NCBI RefSeq assembly: GCF_937123735.1
Contig: NZ_CAKZKL010000025.1
Location: 1-64,000, forward strand
Length of the DNA stretch: 64,000 nucleotides
Direction of reading: 5' to 3'
DNA from: an uncultured Lentibacter sp.
GTDB taxonomy: Bacteria > Pseudomonadota > Alphaproteobacteria > Rhodobacterales > Rhodobacteraceae
Part shown: positions 16,947-26,795 of the stretch, one piece after another
Layout: every line of letters begins with the position of its first letter
Numbering within the stretch: position 1 is the stretch's first letter
Translations under genes and position numbers: made by a program
The notes under the pieces: model-generated
Database searches by the model: none
Seen by the model: only the letters and a program-made list of their open reading frames with translations
What the model was told of the DNA's origin: nothing

Positions 16947-18740
16947 TCAGGCCGCGCTGGCCCCATCCGTGAACTGGAGCCGCGCCAGCCGCGCATAAAG
17001 CCCGTTTTCGGCCACAAGCGCGTCATGGCTGCCCTGCGCCACAATGCGCCCGGCGTCCATCACAATGATGCGGTCGGCCTTTTTCACCGTCGCAAGGCGG
17101 TGCGCCACAATCAATGTGGTGCGCCCCTGCGAAAGCCGCTCCACCGCCTCCTGCACCGCGCGCTCGCTTTCGGCATCCAGCGCCGAAGTGGCCTCGTCCA
17201 AAAGCAGCAAAGGCGCGTCGCGCAAGATCGCGCGCGCAATCGCCACGCGCTGTTTCTGCCCGCCCGAAAGCATCACCCCGCGCTCGCCCAGCCGCGTGTC
17301 ATAGCCCTCGGCGAGCCCCTCGATAAACCCATGCGCCGCCGCCGCTTTGGCAGCGGCTTCCACCTCGGCGTCACTGGCCTCAGGGCGGCCAAAGCGGATG
17401 TTCTCGCGCGCAGAGCCCGAGAAGATAACCGGGTCTTGCGGCACCACAGAGATCTGCCCGCGAAACGCTTCGCGCAGCATCTCGCGCACATCCACACCAT
17501 CAAGCAGAATGCGCCCTGACTGGGGGTCATAAAAGCGCTGGATCATCTGCATGATCGTGGTCTTGCCCGCCCCAGACGGCCCCACAAAAGCAACGGTTTC
17601 CCCCGGTTTCACGGTCAGGCTGATCGCCTCCAGCGCCGCCCTGTCAGGCCGGGAGGGATAGGCAAAATCAACCGCCTCAAAGCGCACTTCCCCGCGCAAG
17701 GGCTGCGGACAAGCGCGTGGCGTTGCAGGGTCGTTGACCTGGTCTGTTGCGTTCAAAAGCTCCACCAGACGTTCGGTTGCGCCCGCAGCACGTTGCAACT
17801 CGCCCCAGATCTCCGAGAGCGCGGCCACAGCCCCCGCGACCATCACCGCATAGATGACGAATTGCACCAGCGCACCCGAGCTCATCTCGCCCGCGCGCAC
17901 ATCCCGCGTGCCAATCCACAGCACGCCCACAACCCCGGCAAACACCAGAAACATCACCGCAACCGTCATAACAGAGCGCACCGTGATCCGCTGTTTGGCC
18001 ACCTCATAGCTCTTTTCCGTCACACCTGAAAAATCGCGCCGCGCCACGCTTTCCTGCGCAAAGCTTTGCACGGTCTGCACCGCGCCCAGGGTCTCGGCGG
18101 CCTGCCCCGAACTGGCGGCAATCCAGTCCTGGTTTTCGCGGCTCAAGACCCGCAAACGCCGCCCCAGTGTCAGGATCGGAACCACCACCAGCGGCACGAT
18201 CAGAAGCACAAGCCCGGTGAGCTTGGCACTGGTGAACAGCATCAGCACCATGCCTCCGAAAAAGATCAGCACATTGCGCAGCGCCACCGACACCGACGAG
18301 CCAATCACCGATTGGATCAGCGTTGTATCGGTGGTGATCCGGCTGAGAATTTCGCCCGTCATGACCGTCTCGTAAAAGCTGGGCGACAAGCCAATCACCC
18401 GGTCAAACACCGCCTTGCGAATGTCGGCCACAACCCGCTCGCCCAGCCGGGTGACCAGCGCATAGCGCAGCCCCGTGCCCAACGCGAGCAGCGCGGCAAT
18501 GCCGATGGCGGCCACGAAATAGAGGTCCAGAACCGCCAGATCCTTGGTGCCGAAGTTGTCGATCACCCGGCGCACCGCCAAGGGCAACGTCAGCGAAAGC
18601 GCCGCCGTGAGCATCAGCGCCAGACCGGCGGCAAAAACAAGCCACCTGTAAGGTGCCATGAAAGGCAGCAGCGCCTTCAGCGCCGCCACATCCTTGGTGG
18701 CCGCGCGCTCTTCGCCTTGGGGGGAACCTGTTCTTGCCAT
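16947..18740 (-). CDS. ABC exporter (MsbA-like), fused membrane and ATPase domains
   Basis: A 597-residue half-transporter. Six transmembrane helices lie in about residues 40-330 (for example [20 protein letters not shown] and [20 protein letters not shown]), followed by the ATPase domain with Walker [14 protein letters not shown], the Q-loop region [13 protein letters not shown], signature [16 protein letters not shown] and Walker [13 protein letters not shown]. It should form a homodimer in the inner membrane exporting lipid or drug-like compounds; the substrate is not given by the sequence. I chose ATG 18740 (MARTGSPQG); the frame extends upstream without similarity. tRNA-Gly is encoded just upstream on the same strand. 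Confidence 0.9.
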   Translation of the reverse strand: MARTGSPQGEERAATKDVAALKALLPFMAPYRWLVFAAGLALMLTAALSLTLPLAVRRVIDNFGTKDLAVLDLYFVAAIGIAALLALGTGLRYALVTRLGERVVADIRKAVFDRVIGLSPSFYETVMTGEILSRITTDTTLIQSVIGSSVSVALRNVLIFFGGMVLMLFTSAKLTGLVLLIVPLVVVPILTLGRRLRVLSRENQDWIAASSGQAAETLGAVQTVQSFAQESVARRDFSGVTEKSYEVAKQRITVRSVMTVAVMFLVFAGVVGVLWIGTRDVRAGEMSSGALVQFVIYAVMVAGAVAALSEIWGELQRAAGATERLVELLNATDQVNDPATPRACPQPLRGEVRFEAVDFAYPSRPDRAALEAISLTVKPGETVAFVGPSGAGKTTIMQMIQRFYDPQSGRILLDGVDVREMLREAFRGQISVVPQDPVIFSGSARENIRFGRPEASDAEVEAAAKAAAAHGFIEGLAEGYDTRLGERGVMLSGGQKQRVAIARAILRDAPLLLLDEATSALDAESERAVQEAVERLSQGRTTLIVAHRLATVKKADRIIVMDAGRIVAQGSHDALVAENGLYARLARLQFTDGASAA

Positions 18741-18828
18741 ATCTCTTCGCGCCCTTACGTTTTGGGGCTTTTTGAAGCGCCAGAGCAAGGCCGTCAAGCG
18801 GCCACTTGTCGCGATTATAGAGAAGGTC

Positions 18829-18902
18829 TGGAGCGGGCGGCGGGAATCGAACCCGCGTCATTAGCTTGGAAGGCTAAGGTCTTACCACTACACAACGCCC
18901 GC
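18829..18902 (-). tRNA. tRNA-Gly (TCC)
   Basis: A 74-base cloverleaf on the minus strand. The acceptor arms are GCGGGCG and CGCCCGC, the anticodon stem/loop is TTAGC-CTTCCAA-GCTAA with anticodon TCC, the T-arm contains GGTTCGATTCC, and CCA is encoded. It decodes GGA/GGG. Confidence 0.97.
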
Positions 18903-18937
18903 TTCTGGCGCTTGAATATCGGCTGTGCGCGGGGCCG

Positions 18938-19612
18938 TCAAGCGCTCTCGTCGGGCTCATAGGGCGCAATCAGCTCGGCCCCCTCGGCGCGGTTGGAGTT
19001 CACCTTGGGGCTCACGCGGTGGGCCGTCAGCACAGTCTCGCCCGCAGGCCCCATCAGCCGCGCCGCCCCCCGGCCCTCCTCGCCCAGCCAAAGGCCCCAG
19101 GCCTGCGGCTCAATGATCACCGGCATCCTGTGGTGCACCTGCCCTGCAAATCGGTTGGCCGCCGTGGTGACAAGCGCACAGCTCGCCATGGGCCCCTCTT
19201 CGGCCTGCCAGTCCTGCCAGATCCCGGCCAAAGCCAAGGGCGCCCCGTCAGCGCGTTTGTAATACCACGGCAGCTTGGCCTCCCCGGCCCGGGCCCACTC
19301 GTAATAGCCGCTCACCGGCACAAGACAGCGCCTTGCCCGCGCCGCCGCGGCAAAGGCGGGCTTTTCGGCAAGCGTCTCCGCGCGCGCATTGATCAGGAGT
19401 GGCCCGTCCGTGGGGGCCTTATACCAGCTCGGAACAAACCCCCAGCGCATCGCCACAAGCGCGCGCCGCGCACCGCTGGCCCGCACCACATGCACCGGAT
19501 CAGTGGGGCAAATGTTGTAATCCGGCACAGCAGGCAGCCGGTTGGCCGGCGCAGCCTGAAAGAGCTGCGCCATCGAATCGCTTGGCAAAGTGACTGCAAG
19601 CCGTCCACACAT
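18938..19612 (-). CDS. SRAP-family protein (YedK/HMCES), abasic-site DNA protein crosslinker
   Basis: A 224-residue SOS-response-associated peptidase-like protein. The start MCGRLAV puts the catalytic Cys at position 2 after Met removal; PDYNICPTDPVHVV, LINARAETLAEKPAF, CLVPVSGYYEWARAG with the active-site Glu, and HHRMPVI with the active-site His are all present. The family covalently traps abasic sites in single-stranded DNA and protects forks. I chose ATG 19612 because Cys2 is required; an upstream in-frame ATG at 19660 would bury it. Single gene, divergent from maiA. Confidence 0.93.
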   Translation of the reverse strand: MCGRLAVTLPSDSMAQLFQAAPANRLPAVPDYNICPTDPVHVVRASGARRALVAMRWGFVPSWYKAPTDGPLLINARAETLAEKPAFAAAARARRCLVPVSGYYEWARAGEAKLPWYYKRADGAPLALAGIWQDWQAEEGPMASCALVTTAANRFAGQVHHRMPVIIEPQAWGLWLGEEGRGAARLMGPAGETVLTAHRVSPKVNSNRAEGAELIAPYEPDESA

Positions 19613-19724
19613 ATGCCCAAGGCTATGCCAGCCTGTGACGCGCTGAAAGCCTTGAAACAATCTTGTTGCTTTCGGTGTATACGTTACATATCAATTCACG
19701 AACACTTGGGAGGTGTAACGCTTT

Positions 19725-20369
19725 ATGGATTTCTACGGATACTTCCGCAGCTCAAGTTCCTACCGCTGCCGCATTGCCTTCAACCTCAAGGGGCTTGATT
19801 ACCGCTTCAAACCGGTGCACCTCAAAAGCGGCGCCCAGCGTGATCCTGCGTTCAAAGCCCTAAATCCGCAGGGGTTGCTGCCCGCCTTGGTCACAGACGA
19901 CGGCGCGGTTCTGATCCAGTCTCTCGCCATTCTCGAATGGCTTGAAGAAACCCACCCCACCCCGGCAATCCTCTCGTCAGACCCGCTCACACGGGCGCGC
20001 GAGCGCGGGTTTGCCCAGGTGATCGCCTGCGAAACCCACCCGCTGCAAAACCTGCGCGTTCTGTCCTATCTCACCGGCGAGCTTGGCCTTGATGACGCCG
20101 CCAAGGACGGCTGGCTCACCCGCTGGCTGCGCGACGGGCTTGAGGCCTGCGAAGGCTTGCTGGCCCAACGCCCCACCCAAAGCCGCTTCTGCTTTGGCGA
20201 AACGCCCGGTCTGGCCGACATCTGCCTTGTGCCACAGGTGTTTTCGGCCGAGCGCTTCGGCATTTCCTATGCCGATCTACCCCGGGTGAGCGCCGTTTAT
20301 GCCGCCTGCCAGGCGCTGCCGGCATTTGACAAAGCCGCCCCGAAGAACCAGCCTGATTTTGAAGCCTAA
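19725..20369 (+). CDS. maiA: Maleylacetoacetate isomerase (zeta-class glutathione transferase)
   Basis: A 214-residue protein with the thioredoxin-like N-domain and helical C-domain of zeta-class GSTs. The family motif near the N-terminus is FRSSSSYRCRIAFNLKGL, where the usual SSCS is SSSS, so the second Cys-type residue is Ser here. QRDPAFKALNPQGLLPALV and LIQSLAILEWLEETHP bind glutathione. The enzyme isomerises maleylacetoacetate to fumarylacetoacetate in tyrosine and phenylalanine degradation; other pathway genes (hmgA, fahA) are not in the window, so the role is inferred from family only. ATG 19725 follows a GGGAGG with a rather long spacing of 11. Confidence 0.85.
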   Translation: MDFYGYFRSSSSYRCRIAFNLKGLDYRFKPVHLKSGAQRDPAFKALNPQGLLPALVTDDGAVLIQSLAILEWLEETHPTPAILSSDPLTRARERGFAQVIACETHPLQNLRVLSYLTGELGLDDAAKDGWLTRWLRDGLEACEGLLAQRPTQSRFCFGETPGLADICLVPQVFSAERFGISYADLPRVSAVYAACQALPAFDKAAPKNQPDFEA

Positions 20370-20415
20370 CGCGCGAATCTCAGGCCCAATCCGACGTGTC
20401 AAAAGGGAGAACAAC

Positions 20416-21450
20416 ATGTCACTGATGAAACGAACCCTCAAAAGCCTCGCCGTCGCGACGGCGCTCACCGCCGTCGGCCTTGCCGCACAGGCCCAAGAGG
20501 TTACCCTCAAGCTGCACCAGTTCCTGCCCCAGCAGGCCAATGTGCCCAAGCTGATTCTTGACCCCTGGATCGCCCGCGTGCAAGACGCCTCCGGCGGCAA
20601 GATCAAGATCAACCACTTCCCCTCCATGCAGCTGGGCGGCAAGCCTCCAGAACTGATCGGACAGGTTCAGGACGGCGTGGCCGACATCGCCTGGACCGTG
20701 CTGGGCTACACGCCGGGCCGCTTCCCGCAAGCCGAAGTCTTCGAATTGCCCTTCATGATGAACAATGCCGAAGCCACCAGCCGCGCCTTCTGGGAATATG
20801 CCGAAGCCAATATGTTTGACAGCGACCTCAAGGATTTCAAAGTCCTCGGGGTTTGGGTCCACGGCCCCGGCCTGATCCACTCCAAAGAGCCGATCACGAC
20901 AGTGGCCGATCTCAACGGCGTAAAGCTGCGCGCGCCCACGCGGATCATCAACAAAATGGTCTCCGACCTTGGGGCCACCCCGGTGGGGATGCCGGTGCCC
21001 GCCGTGCCGGAAGCGCTCTCCAAAGGGGTGATCGACGCCGCCGTGATTCCATGGGAAGTGACCGCGGCGCTGAAAGTGCCCGAACTGGTGAGCAACCATA
21101 CCGAGTTTGGCGATGAATCGCTTTACACCACAGCCTTCGTGCTCGCCATGAACAAGCAAAAATATGACAGCCTCTCAGACGAGAACAAAGCGGCGATCGA
21201 CTCCATGTCAGGCGCCGATTTCTCGGCCATCGCGGGCCGTGATATGGCCGGCGCAGATGTGCCCTCGCGTGCCGCAGCAGCGGCCAATGGCAACAACATC
21301 ATCACCCTGAACGCCGCCCAGGTGGCCGAATGGAAAGCCGCCGCCAGCTCGGTGGAAACCGGCTGGGTTGCCGAAATGAACGACAAAGGCTTTGACGGTC
21401 AGGCGCTGCTCGACCAAGCCAAGGCCCTGATCAAGAAAAACGGCATGTAA
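20416..21450 (+). CDS. TRAP transporter substrate-binding protein (DctP family), orphan
   Basis: A 344-residue periplasmic binding protein. A signal peptide covers residues 1-26 (MKRTLKSLAVATALTAVGLA..QAQE). The mature part shows LKLHQFLPQQANVPKLIL, GQVQDGVADIAWTVLGYTPG with the TRAP pattern, and LNGVKLRAPTRIINKMVSDL containing the Arg that pairs with a substrate carboxylate. I chose ATG 20416, after an AAGGGAGA site. A strong terminator follows 30 bases later and no dctQ or dctM membrane gene is beside it, so it must work with a permease encoded elsewhere or have been separated from it. Confidence 0.9.
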   Translation: MSLMKRTLKSLAVATALTAVGLAAQAQEVTLKLHQFLPQQANVPKLILDPWIARVQDASGGKIKINHFPSMQLGGKPPELIGQVQDGVADIAWTVLGYTPGRFPQAEVFELPFMMNNAEATSRAFWEYAEANMFDSDLKDFKVLGVWVHGPGLIHSKEPITTVADLNGVKLRAPTRIINKMVSDLGATPVGMPVPAVPEALSKGVIDAAVIPWEVTAALKVPELVSNHTEFGDESLYTTAFVLAMNKQKYDSLSDENKAAIDSMSGADFSAIAGRDMAGADVPSRAAAAANGNNIITLNAAQVAEWKAAASSVETGWVAEMNDKGFDGQALLDQAKALIKKNGM

Positions 21451-21480
21451 ACCCGCCGTTTCCCTCAAAAAAACTGCATC

Positions 21481-21514
21481 AAAGCCGTGGCCCCCAAAGG
21501 TCACGGCTTTTTTA
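21481..21514 (+). terminator. Rho-independent terminator after dctP
   Basis: AAAGCCGTG and CACGGCTTT form a 9-bp stem around a 12-base loop, followed directly by a T-rich run (TTTAT). It lies 30 bases after the dctP stop and isolates it from the next gene. Confidence 0.9.
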
Positions 21515-21602
21515 TAAGTTTTTTATATATTATTTATTGAAAATACATGATACGGTTGTAACCCAAGGAAAAACAACAACATCAGGGAGTCTTACCGAGT
21601 CA

Positions 21603-21980
21603 GTGTTCCATTTTTACTCTTACGAAACCGCCCTCATTTTCTTTGCTTTCTTCTTTGCCTTCAGCTCAACGAGCTTTGTCGCTTCGCCCCAACGGCCCTG
21701 GTTGCGCTATATGCCCTTTGGCGGCTACGGAGTGTTTTTTCTGCTCAGCCTGCTCGTTTTACCCCACAGCACCCACGCCAGCGCCCATAACTCTGTGCTG
21801 CATATGCTGGAGCACAGTTCGAGCTTGTTTCTGACCGTGCTCTTGCTGCCGGCTGCGGCGCTCTGGGCCTATGCGCTGCACGCTTATTGCGAGGAATGGC
21901 ACGCCGACCGGCGCTGCATGAAGCTGGTGGTTGCGCCAAGCCCCTCTCTGGCGCTGCTGGCGTCCCTGCTGGTGATCTGA
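21603..21980 (+). CDS. Hypothetical multi-pass membrane protein
   Basis: An ORF of about 125 residues with three hydrophobic segments: ETALIFFAFFFAFSSTSFVA, GGYGVFFLLSLLVLP and SSLFLTVLLLPAAALWAYAL, and a last hydrophobic tail. It has several His between helices 2 and 3 (PHSTHASAHNSVLHMLEH), which could bind a metal or haem, but no family is recognised. No good ATG exists; the GTG at 21603 is the best of poor choices because a GGGAG lies about 15 bases upstream, while a TTG at 21537 opens the same frame. It is convergent with the phosphatase gene, with 6 bases between stops. Confidence 0.5.
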   Translation: MFHFYSYETALIFFAFFFAFSSTSFVASPQRPWLRYMPFGGYGVFFLLSLLVLPHSTHASAHNSVLHMLEHSSSLFLTVLLLPAAALWAYALHAYCEEWHADRRCMKLVVAPSPSLALLASLLVI

Positions 21981-21986
21981 TCCGCC

Positions 21987-22442
21987 TCAGAGCGGCGGCT
22001 TGCCCCAATTGCTGGTGATCTGCGCAATAATCTGGTCGCGTGCCTCGCGATAGGCCTCAAGCTTTGCGGCGCGCGTTTCTCCCTTGCCCGATGGGTCCAC
22101 AATCGGCCAATACTCCAGATCAGTGTGAAAACCACGGGTCAGCTCGCTTGCCAGCTCGCGGCTCAACGGCGACAGCGCCACCACCACATCAAAAGAGCTG
22201 AGCACTTCGCCCATCCGCTCCATCTCGTCAAAGCTGCGCGAGCGGTGGCGCGACAGCTCCACACCCAGCTCCTCGCACACCGCAATGCAAAACCCGTCAA
22301 TTTCAAGGTCGTTCTTCACACCGGCCGACTGCACATAAGTGCCCTTGCCATAAAAACGCTTCATCAGCCCTTCCGCCATAGGCGAGCGCACGGCGTTATG
22401 GTCGCAACAAAACAGAACCGATTGCGGAAGCGGTTTTACCAA
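21987..22442 (-). CDS. Low-molecular-weight protein-tyrosine-phosphatase / ArsC-like protein
   Basis: A 151-residue protein of the LMW phosphatase fold. The P-loop is FCCDHNAVRSPMAEGL, a CX5R motif (CDHNAVR), and the general-acid Asp lies in PIVDPSGKGE. It could be a tyrosine phosphatase or a thioredoxin-type arsenate reductase; no extra redox Cys pair typical of ArsC is evident, so phosphatase is more likely. It follows UPF0262 by 3 bases in the murA-DUF2948-hisD-UPF0262 order that is common in Rhodobacterales, where this gene often ends the cluster. Confidence 0.88.
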   Translation of the reverse strand: MVKPLPQSVLFCCDHNAVRSPMAEGLMKRFYGKGTYVQSAGVKNDLEIDGFCIAVCEELGVELSRHRSRSFDEMERMGEVLSSFDVVVALSPLSRELASELTRGFHTDLEYWPIVDPSGKGETRAAKLEAYREARDQIIAQITSNWGKPPL

Positions 22443-22445
22443 GTG

Positions 22446-22925
22446 TCAGCCTCCGAAATGCAACACGCAAACCAGCGTAAACAGCCGCCGTGCCGTGTCG
22501 TTGTCCACTTCGGCCTTGCCTTCCAGCCGTTCTGCCAGAATGCGCGCACCCTCGTTGTGAATGCCCCGCCGCGCCATGTCGATCGTCTCGATCTGGCTGG
22601 GCGGCATGGTCTTCACCGCGTCAAAATAGCTCTCGCAAATCTGCCAGTAGTCTTTCACCACCTGCCGGAACGGCGAGAGCGAAAGGTGAAACTCCGCCGC
22701 CTTATCCTCGGCCTCGGTGAGCACATCAAAGACCAGCCGCTTCTCGCGGATCGACAGCCCCACACGGTAAGGCCCTTCCGGCACAGCGCGCTCTCCGCGT
22801 TGGGGCAAGACAAAAACATTCTCCTCCAACAGATCATAAATCGCGACCTTACGCTCCTGCTCAATCTCCGGCGTCGGCGGCGGCAAGTTGCTGTCATCCA
22901 GCTCGATATGAGAAATACGCGACAT
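22446..22925 (-). CDS. UPF0262 family protein
   Basis: A 159-residue soluble protein of the alphaproteobacterial UPF0262 family. It starts MSRISHIELDD and has PEIEQERKVAIYDLLEENVF, the segment LPQRGERAVPEGPYRVGLSI and PFRQVVKDYWQICESYFDAV. Its biochemical role is unknown. I chose ATG 22925, which gives the family N-terminus; the upstream extension is unrelated. It lies after hisD with a 231-base gap that contains a twin-hairpin element, and before the phosphatase gene. Confidence 0.9.
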   Translation of the reverse strand: MSRISHIELDDSNLPPPTPEIEQERKVAIYDLLEENVFVLPQRGERAVPEGPYRVGLSIREKRLVFDVLTEAEDKAAEFHLSLSPFRQVVKDYWQICESYFDAVKTMPPSQIETIDMARRGIHNEGARILAERLEGKAEVDNDTARRLFTLVCVLHFGG

Positions 22926-23060
22926 CGTCTTTTGCCTTCTTACCTTGCGCGCAAATCCCTGCGCAGCTTTCTCCAAACCCTAGCGCGCAATCCGCCAAAT
23001 GCAACGGCAAGTGCGCCCCGTCCTTGCCGAAAGCGCCTACCAGACCTCCCCGAGGATATG

Positions 23061-23146
23061 TCTTTTTCTTTCTATAAATATCCTGGGGGGAGCGCGAGGG
23101 GGGCAAAGCCCCCCTCGCCTTAGCGCTTTGGCAAAAGCCAAAGCGC
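23061..23146 (+). repeat. Twin-hairpin dispersed element, copy A
   Basis: The order is a CTTTTTCTTTCTA leader, ATATCC, G-rich sequence, an 11-bp hairpin (GCGAGGGGGGC, loop AAA, 23094-23118), then a 10-bp hairpin (GCGCTTTGGC, loop AAAA, 23123-23146). It lies between hisD and UPF0262. The same order is found at 53538-53618 (reverse) and 60733-60808. Confidence 0.85.
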
Positions 23147-23156
23147 CACTCATCGC

Positions 23157-24461
23157 CTAGATCTCGTTCAAATGGTTGAGCCTTGCCCGCACGCTCAGCC
23201 CGTGGGCCTCAAGGCTTTCGGAAATCGCCAGTGTTTCTGCCGCAGGGCCAATGGCCTTGAGCGCGGCGGGGGTCATCTTGGCGAGCGTGGTGCGCTTCAC
23301 AAAATCAAGCACCGAAAGCCCGGAGGAAAACCTTGCCGAGCGCGCCGTGGGCAGCACATGGTTCGGCCCGCCGACATAATCGCCAATCGCCTCGGGCGTC
23401 CACGCGCCGAGGAAAATCGCTCCCGCGTGGGTGATCTGCTCGCTCAGCCCGTCAGGGTCAGCCACGCAAAGCTCAAGGTGCTCGGGCGCAATACGGTTGG
23501 AGAGCGCCGCCGCCACGTCCAGATCCGGCACAAGAATAATCGCGCCAAAGTCGCGCCAGCTTTTCGCGGCAATCTCGCGCCGCTCAAGTGTCAGCAAATG
23601 CCGCTCGATCGCCGCCTCCACGGCCTTCGCCATGGCGCGGTCGGTGGTGATCAGGATCGACTGGGCGCTTTCGTCATGCTCCGCTTGGGAGAGCATGTCC
23701 AGCGCCAGCCAGTCCGGATCATTGTCGCCATCGGCAATCACCAGAATCTCGCTCGGCCCCGCAATCATATCAATCCCGACCTTGCCAAACACCCGCCGCT
23801 TGGCCGCCGCCACAAAGGCGTTGCCCGGCCCGGTGATCTTGTCGACAGGGGCAATCGTCTCGGTGCCATAAGCCAACGCCGCCACCGCCTGCGCGCCGCC
23901 AATGCGGTAGATCTCATCCACCCCCGCAATCTGCGCCGCCAGCAGCACCAGCGGGTTGGCCACGCCATCCGGCGTCGGCACAGTGATCGCCAGCCGCGCC
24001 ACCCCGGCGACCTTGGCAGGGATCGCGTTCATCAAAACGGAGCTCGGATAGGACGCCAGCCCGCCGGGCACATAAAGCCCCGCCGCGCTCACAGGGCCCC
24101 AGCGCCAGCCCAGCGTTGCGCCGCTTGCGTCCGTCCAGCGCGCATCCTCAGGCATCTGGCGCGCGTGATAGGCGCGAATGCGCTCTGCCGCCAGCTCCAG
24201 CGCCGCCCGCTCATGCGCAGGCACCTGCGCCACCAGCGCCGAAATCTCTTCAGGCGAAAAGCGCAGGCTCTCAGGCGTCAGCGTCACACGGTCAAATTTC
24301 TCGGTCAGCGCGATAACAGCCGCATCACCGCGCGCGCGCACGTCGGCAATGATCTCGGCCACAGCCGCATCCACATCGGGGCTGTCCTCGCGCTTGGCCC
24401 CCAAGAGGGCAGCAAAGTGCGTCTCAAAATTAGGCGTTGTCGCGTCCAGAAACTGTGGCAT
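23157..24461 (-). CDS. hisD: HisD, histidinol dehydrogenase
   Basis: A 434-residue Zn enzyme that oxidises L-histidinol to L-histidine with two NAD+. Family motifs: YVPGGLASYPSSVLMNAIPA, IYRIGGAQAVAALAYGTETI, DKITGPGNAFVAAAKRRVFG, DMIAGPSEILVIADGDNDP, and SQAEHDESAQSILIT with the Zn-binding His, plus NHVLPTARSARFSSGL near the C-terminus. I chose ATG 24461 (MPQFLDATTP); an AGGA lies about 8 bases upstream. It is in the murA-DUF2948-hisD series on the minus strand, 76 bases after DUF2948. Confidence 0.96.
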   Translation of the reverse strand: MPQFLDATTPNFETHFAALLGAKREDSPDVDAAVAEIIADVRARGDAAVIALTEKFDRVTLTPESLRFSPEEISALVAQVPAHERAALELAAERIRAYHARQMPEDARWTDASGATLGWRWGPVSAAGLYVPGGLASYPSSVLMNAIPAKVAGVARLAITVPTPDGVANPLVLLAAQIAGVDEIYRIGGAQAVAALAYGTETIAPVDKITGPGNAFVAAAKRRVFGKVGIDMIAGPSEILVIADGDNDPDWLALDMLSQAEHDESAQSILITTDRAMAKAVEAAIERHLLTLERREIAAKSWRDFGAIILVPDLDVAAALSNRIAPEHLELCVADPDGLSEQITHAGAIFLGAWTPEAIGDYVGGPNHVLPTARSARFSSGLSVLDFVKRTTLAKMTPAALKAIGPAAETLAISESLEAHGLSVRARLNHLNEI

Positions 24462-24537
24462 CGGGCATCCTTTCAAGGCTTGCGCCCGTCTTAGCGCCGC
24501 ACCTTGCGGGCCTCAAGGCAGAGTTGTGTCGCAGGCG

Positions 24538-25008
24538 TCAGCCTTCGTGGCTCGGCCGTTTGCGCGAGGGTGCTGTATAGGGCCGCGTGACGTCTTTCAG
24601 CGTGACTTCCAGCGCCTCGCAGTCCAGCCTGATCGCCCCGTCCCCCGCCAGCGTCAACACGATATGCCCAGACGGGGCCTCGCTTGGCTCCCAATCTATG
24701 GCCAGCAGCGACAGCACCATGTCTTTGTCCGCGCGGCGCACGCCCTGCGTCGCCACGCCGAGCACGGTGTCAAACACTAGCACAGCCTGCACCCGCTCGG
24801 GCGCGTGGCGCGCAGCGCCCTTGTCTTCCCAGCGAAAGCGGTTGAGCAAAAGCGCAAAGCGACGGCCCTTCTGGTCATATGTCATCTCGGTGACCGGAAA
24901 GACAGCATCCTGCACCAGCGCAGAGATGACCGCGAGGTCATCCTCGTCCAGCGCGCCAAGGTTCAGTGGCCGCTCGGCCCCGTCCTCAAAGCTGGCATCA
25001 ACGCTCAT
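24538..25008 (-). CDS. DUF2948 family protein
   Basis: A 156-residue protein of the alphaproteobacterial DUF2948 family, recognised by [20 protein letters not shown], the central [16 protein letters not shown] and the C-terminal part [20 protein letters not shown] followed by TRPY. No membrane segment or catalytic motif is seen; function unknown. The ATG overlaps the murA stop (ATGA) and hisD follows, an order conserved in this bacterial group. Confidence 0.9.
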   Translation of the reverse strand: MSVDASFEDGAERPLNLGALDEDDLAVISALVQDAVFPVTEMTYDQKGRRFALLLNRFRWEDKGAARHAPERVQAVLVFDTVLGVATQGVRRADKDMVLSLLAIDWEPSEAPSGHIVLTLAGDGAIRLDCEALEVTLKDVTRPYTAPSRKRPSHEG

Positions 25009-26276
25009 TGGCCCTTCACCCGCTCGACTTTTGCACCAATCCCCGAAAGCTTGCGCACCACTTTTTCATAACCACGATCCAGGTGATACACACGGTTCAC
25101 AACCGTCTCGCCCTCTGCCGCCATCCCCGCAAGGATGAGCGAGACAGAGGCGCGCAGATCGGTCGCCATCACAGGCGCCCCCTTCAGGCGCTTCACACCC
25201 TTTACAGTCGCCGTGCCGCCATGCACCTCGATATCCGCCCCCATGCGCTCCAGCTCAGGGGCGTGCATAAAACGGTTCTCAAAAATCTTTTCTTCCAGAA
25301 CAGAGGTGCCCTCGGCGGTGCAAAGCAAGGCCATCATCTGCGCCTGCAAATCTGTCGGGAAGCCGGGGAAAGGCTCGGTGGTGACATTCACCGCCTTGAT
25401 CGGCCCGCTCTTGCGCGCCACCTTCAGGCCCGAAGGCGTCTCTTCCACATCAACCCCCGCCTCGTTGAGCTTGGCCACAAAGCTCTCCACAAGGCTCAGC
25501 TTGCCGCCAAGACACTCGACCTCGCCCCCGCAAATCGCGGGCGCAAGCATGTAAGTGCCCAGCTCGATCCGGTCGGTCACAACCTGATGGGTTGCCCCGC
25601 CCAGCCTGTCAACACCCTCAATGGTGATGGTGCTCGTGCCCTCGCCCTCGATCTCTGCACCCATCTTGCGCAGGCATTGCGCCAGATCGACAATCTCCGG
25701 CTCGCGCGCGGCGTTGTTGATCACGGTCGTGCCCTTGGCCAGCGTGGCGGCCATCAGGATATTCTCGGTCGCACCCACAGAGGCAAAGGGGAAGTCGATG
25801 ACAGCGCCCTTCAAGCGCCCACCGCCGGCCTTGGCGTGCAAATAGCCTTCCTTCAGCTCGATCTCTGCCCCCATCTTTTCCAGACCGTTGGTGTGGATAT
25901 CCATCGGCCGCGCCCCGATCGCACAGCCACCGGGCAGCGAGACAACAGCATGGCCCTCGCGCGCCAGAAGCGGGCCCAGCACAAGGTTGGAAGCACGCAT
26001 CTTGCGCACAATGTCATAGTCCGCGCGGGTGTTGATCTGCCCATGGCAGGACATGGCAATCACCTGCCCTTCGGACAGCGCCGAAATCTCCGCCCCAAGG
26101 CTCTCTAAAAGCTGGGTCATGGTGCGAATGTCGCTGAGGCGTGGCGCATTGGTCAGCGTCAAAGGCTCCTCGCTCAAAAGCGTGGCCGGCATCAGCGCAA
26201 GGCAGGCGTTCTTGGCCCCCGCAATCGGGATCTGCCCACTCACAGGGCCGTTGCCCGTTACGATAATCTGGTCCAT
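25005..26276 (-). CDS. murA: MurA, UDP-N-acetylglucosamine 1-carboxyvinyltransferase
   Basis: A 423-residue enzyme for the first committed step of peptidoglycan synthesis, transferring enolpyruvate from PEP to UDP-GlcNAc. Signs are [20 protein letters not shown] with the catalytic Lys-Asn, the active-site Cys in [17 protein letters not shown], and [14 protein letters not shown] near the C-terminal domain. Its Cys form is the fosfomycin-sensitive type. It is the first large gene of the murA-DUF2948-hisD series, 12 bases after a small basic protein gene. Confidence 0.96.
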   Translation of the reverse strand: MDQIIVTGNGPVSGQIPIAGAKNACLALMPATLLSEEPLTLTNAPRLSDIRTMTQLLESLGAEISALSEGQVIAMSCHGQINTRADYDIVRKMRASNLVLGPLLAREGHAVVSLPGGCAIGARPMDIHTNGLEKMGAEIELKEGYLHAKAGGGRLKGAVIDFPFASVGATENILMAATLAKGTTVINNAAREPEIVDLAQCLRKMGAEIEGEGTSTITIEGVDRLGGATHQVVTDRIELGTYMLAPAICGGEVECLGGKLSLVESFVAKLNEAGVDVEETPSGLKVARKSGPIKAVNVTTEPFPGFPTDLQAQMMALLCTAEGTSVLEEKIFENRFMHAPELERMGADIEVHGGTATVKGVKRLKGAPVMATDLRASVSLILAGMAAEGETVVNRVYHLDRGYEKVVRKLSGIGAKVERVKGQ

Positions 26277-26288
26277 CTGCTCTACCTT

Positions 26289-26444
26289 TTAATCCTTGCC
26301 ACCGCTCTTGGACGCCGCCTGCGCCTGCTGGCGCGCCTTGGCCTGCGCCTTGCGCCGCGCCATATTGGCCTTGAGCGCCGCTTTCAAGCGCTCTTCGCGC
26401 GCGGTTTCGCTCTTGGCTTTGGGTTTGCTGTTTTTCGGCTCCAT
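26289..26444 (-). CDS. Small basic protein upstream of murA
   Basis: A 51-residue protein starting MEPKNSKPKAKSETAREERL, continuing KAALKANMARRKAQAKARQQ and ending with a Ser/Gly/Lys-rich tail. It is very rich in Lys, Arg and Ala and predicted helical, as in small uncharacterised proteins found before murA in Rhodobacterales. It could bind nucleic acid or ribosomes, but no domain supports this. The gene is 12 bases from murA and probably co-transcribed. The ATG at 26444 is preferred; an in-frame start at 26471 would add 9 residues. Confidence 0.7.
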   Translation of the reverse strand: MEPKNSKPKAKSETAREERLKAALKANMARRKAQAKARQQAQAASKSGGKD

Positions 26445-26531
26445 AAGAGCCTCATATCGCGCTTGGCACAAGCCGTCCAGATTGGCCTTGCACGAGCGGC
26501 AATTTGCGTCTAATCACCCGCCACATCCGGC

Positions 26532-26789
<258 letters not shown>

Positions 26790-26795
26790 TTCTTC

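Noticed and set aside
18741..18797. N-terminal extension of the ABC exporter to 18797
   Set aside because: The added residues have no similarity to exporters and run toward the tRNA-Gly gene; ATG 18740 gives the normal N-terminus.
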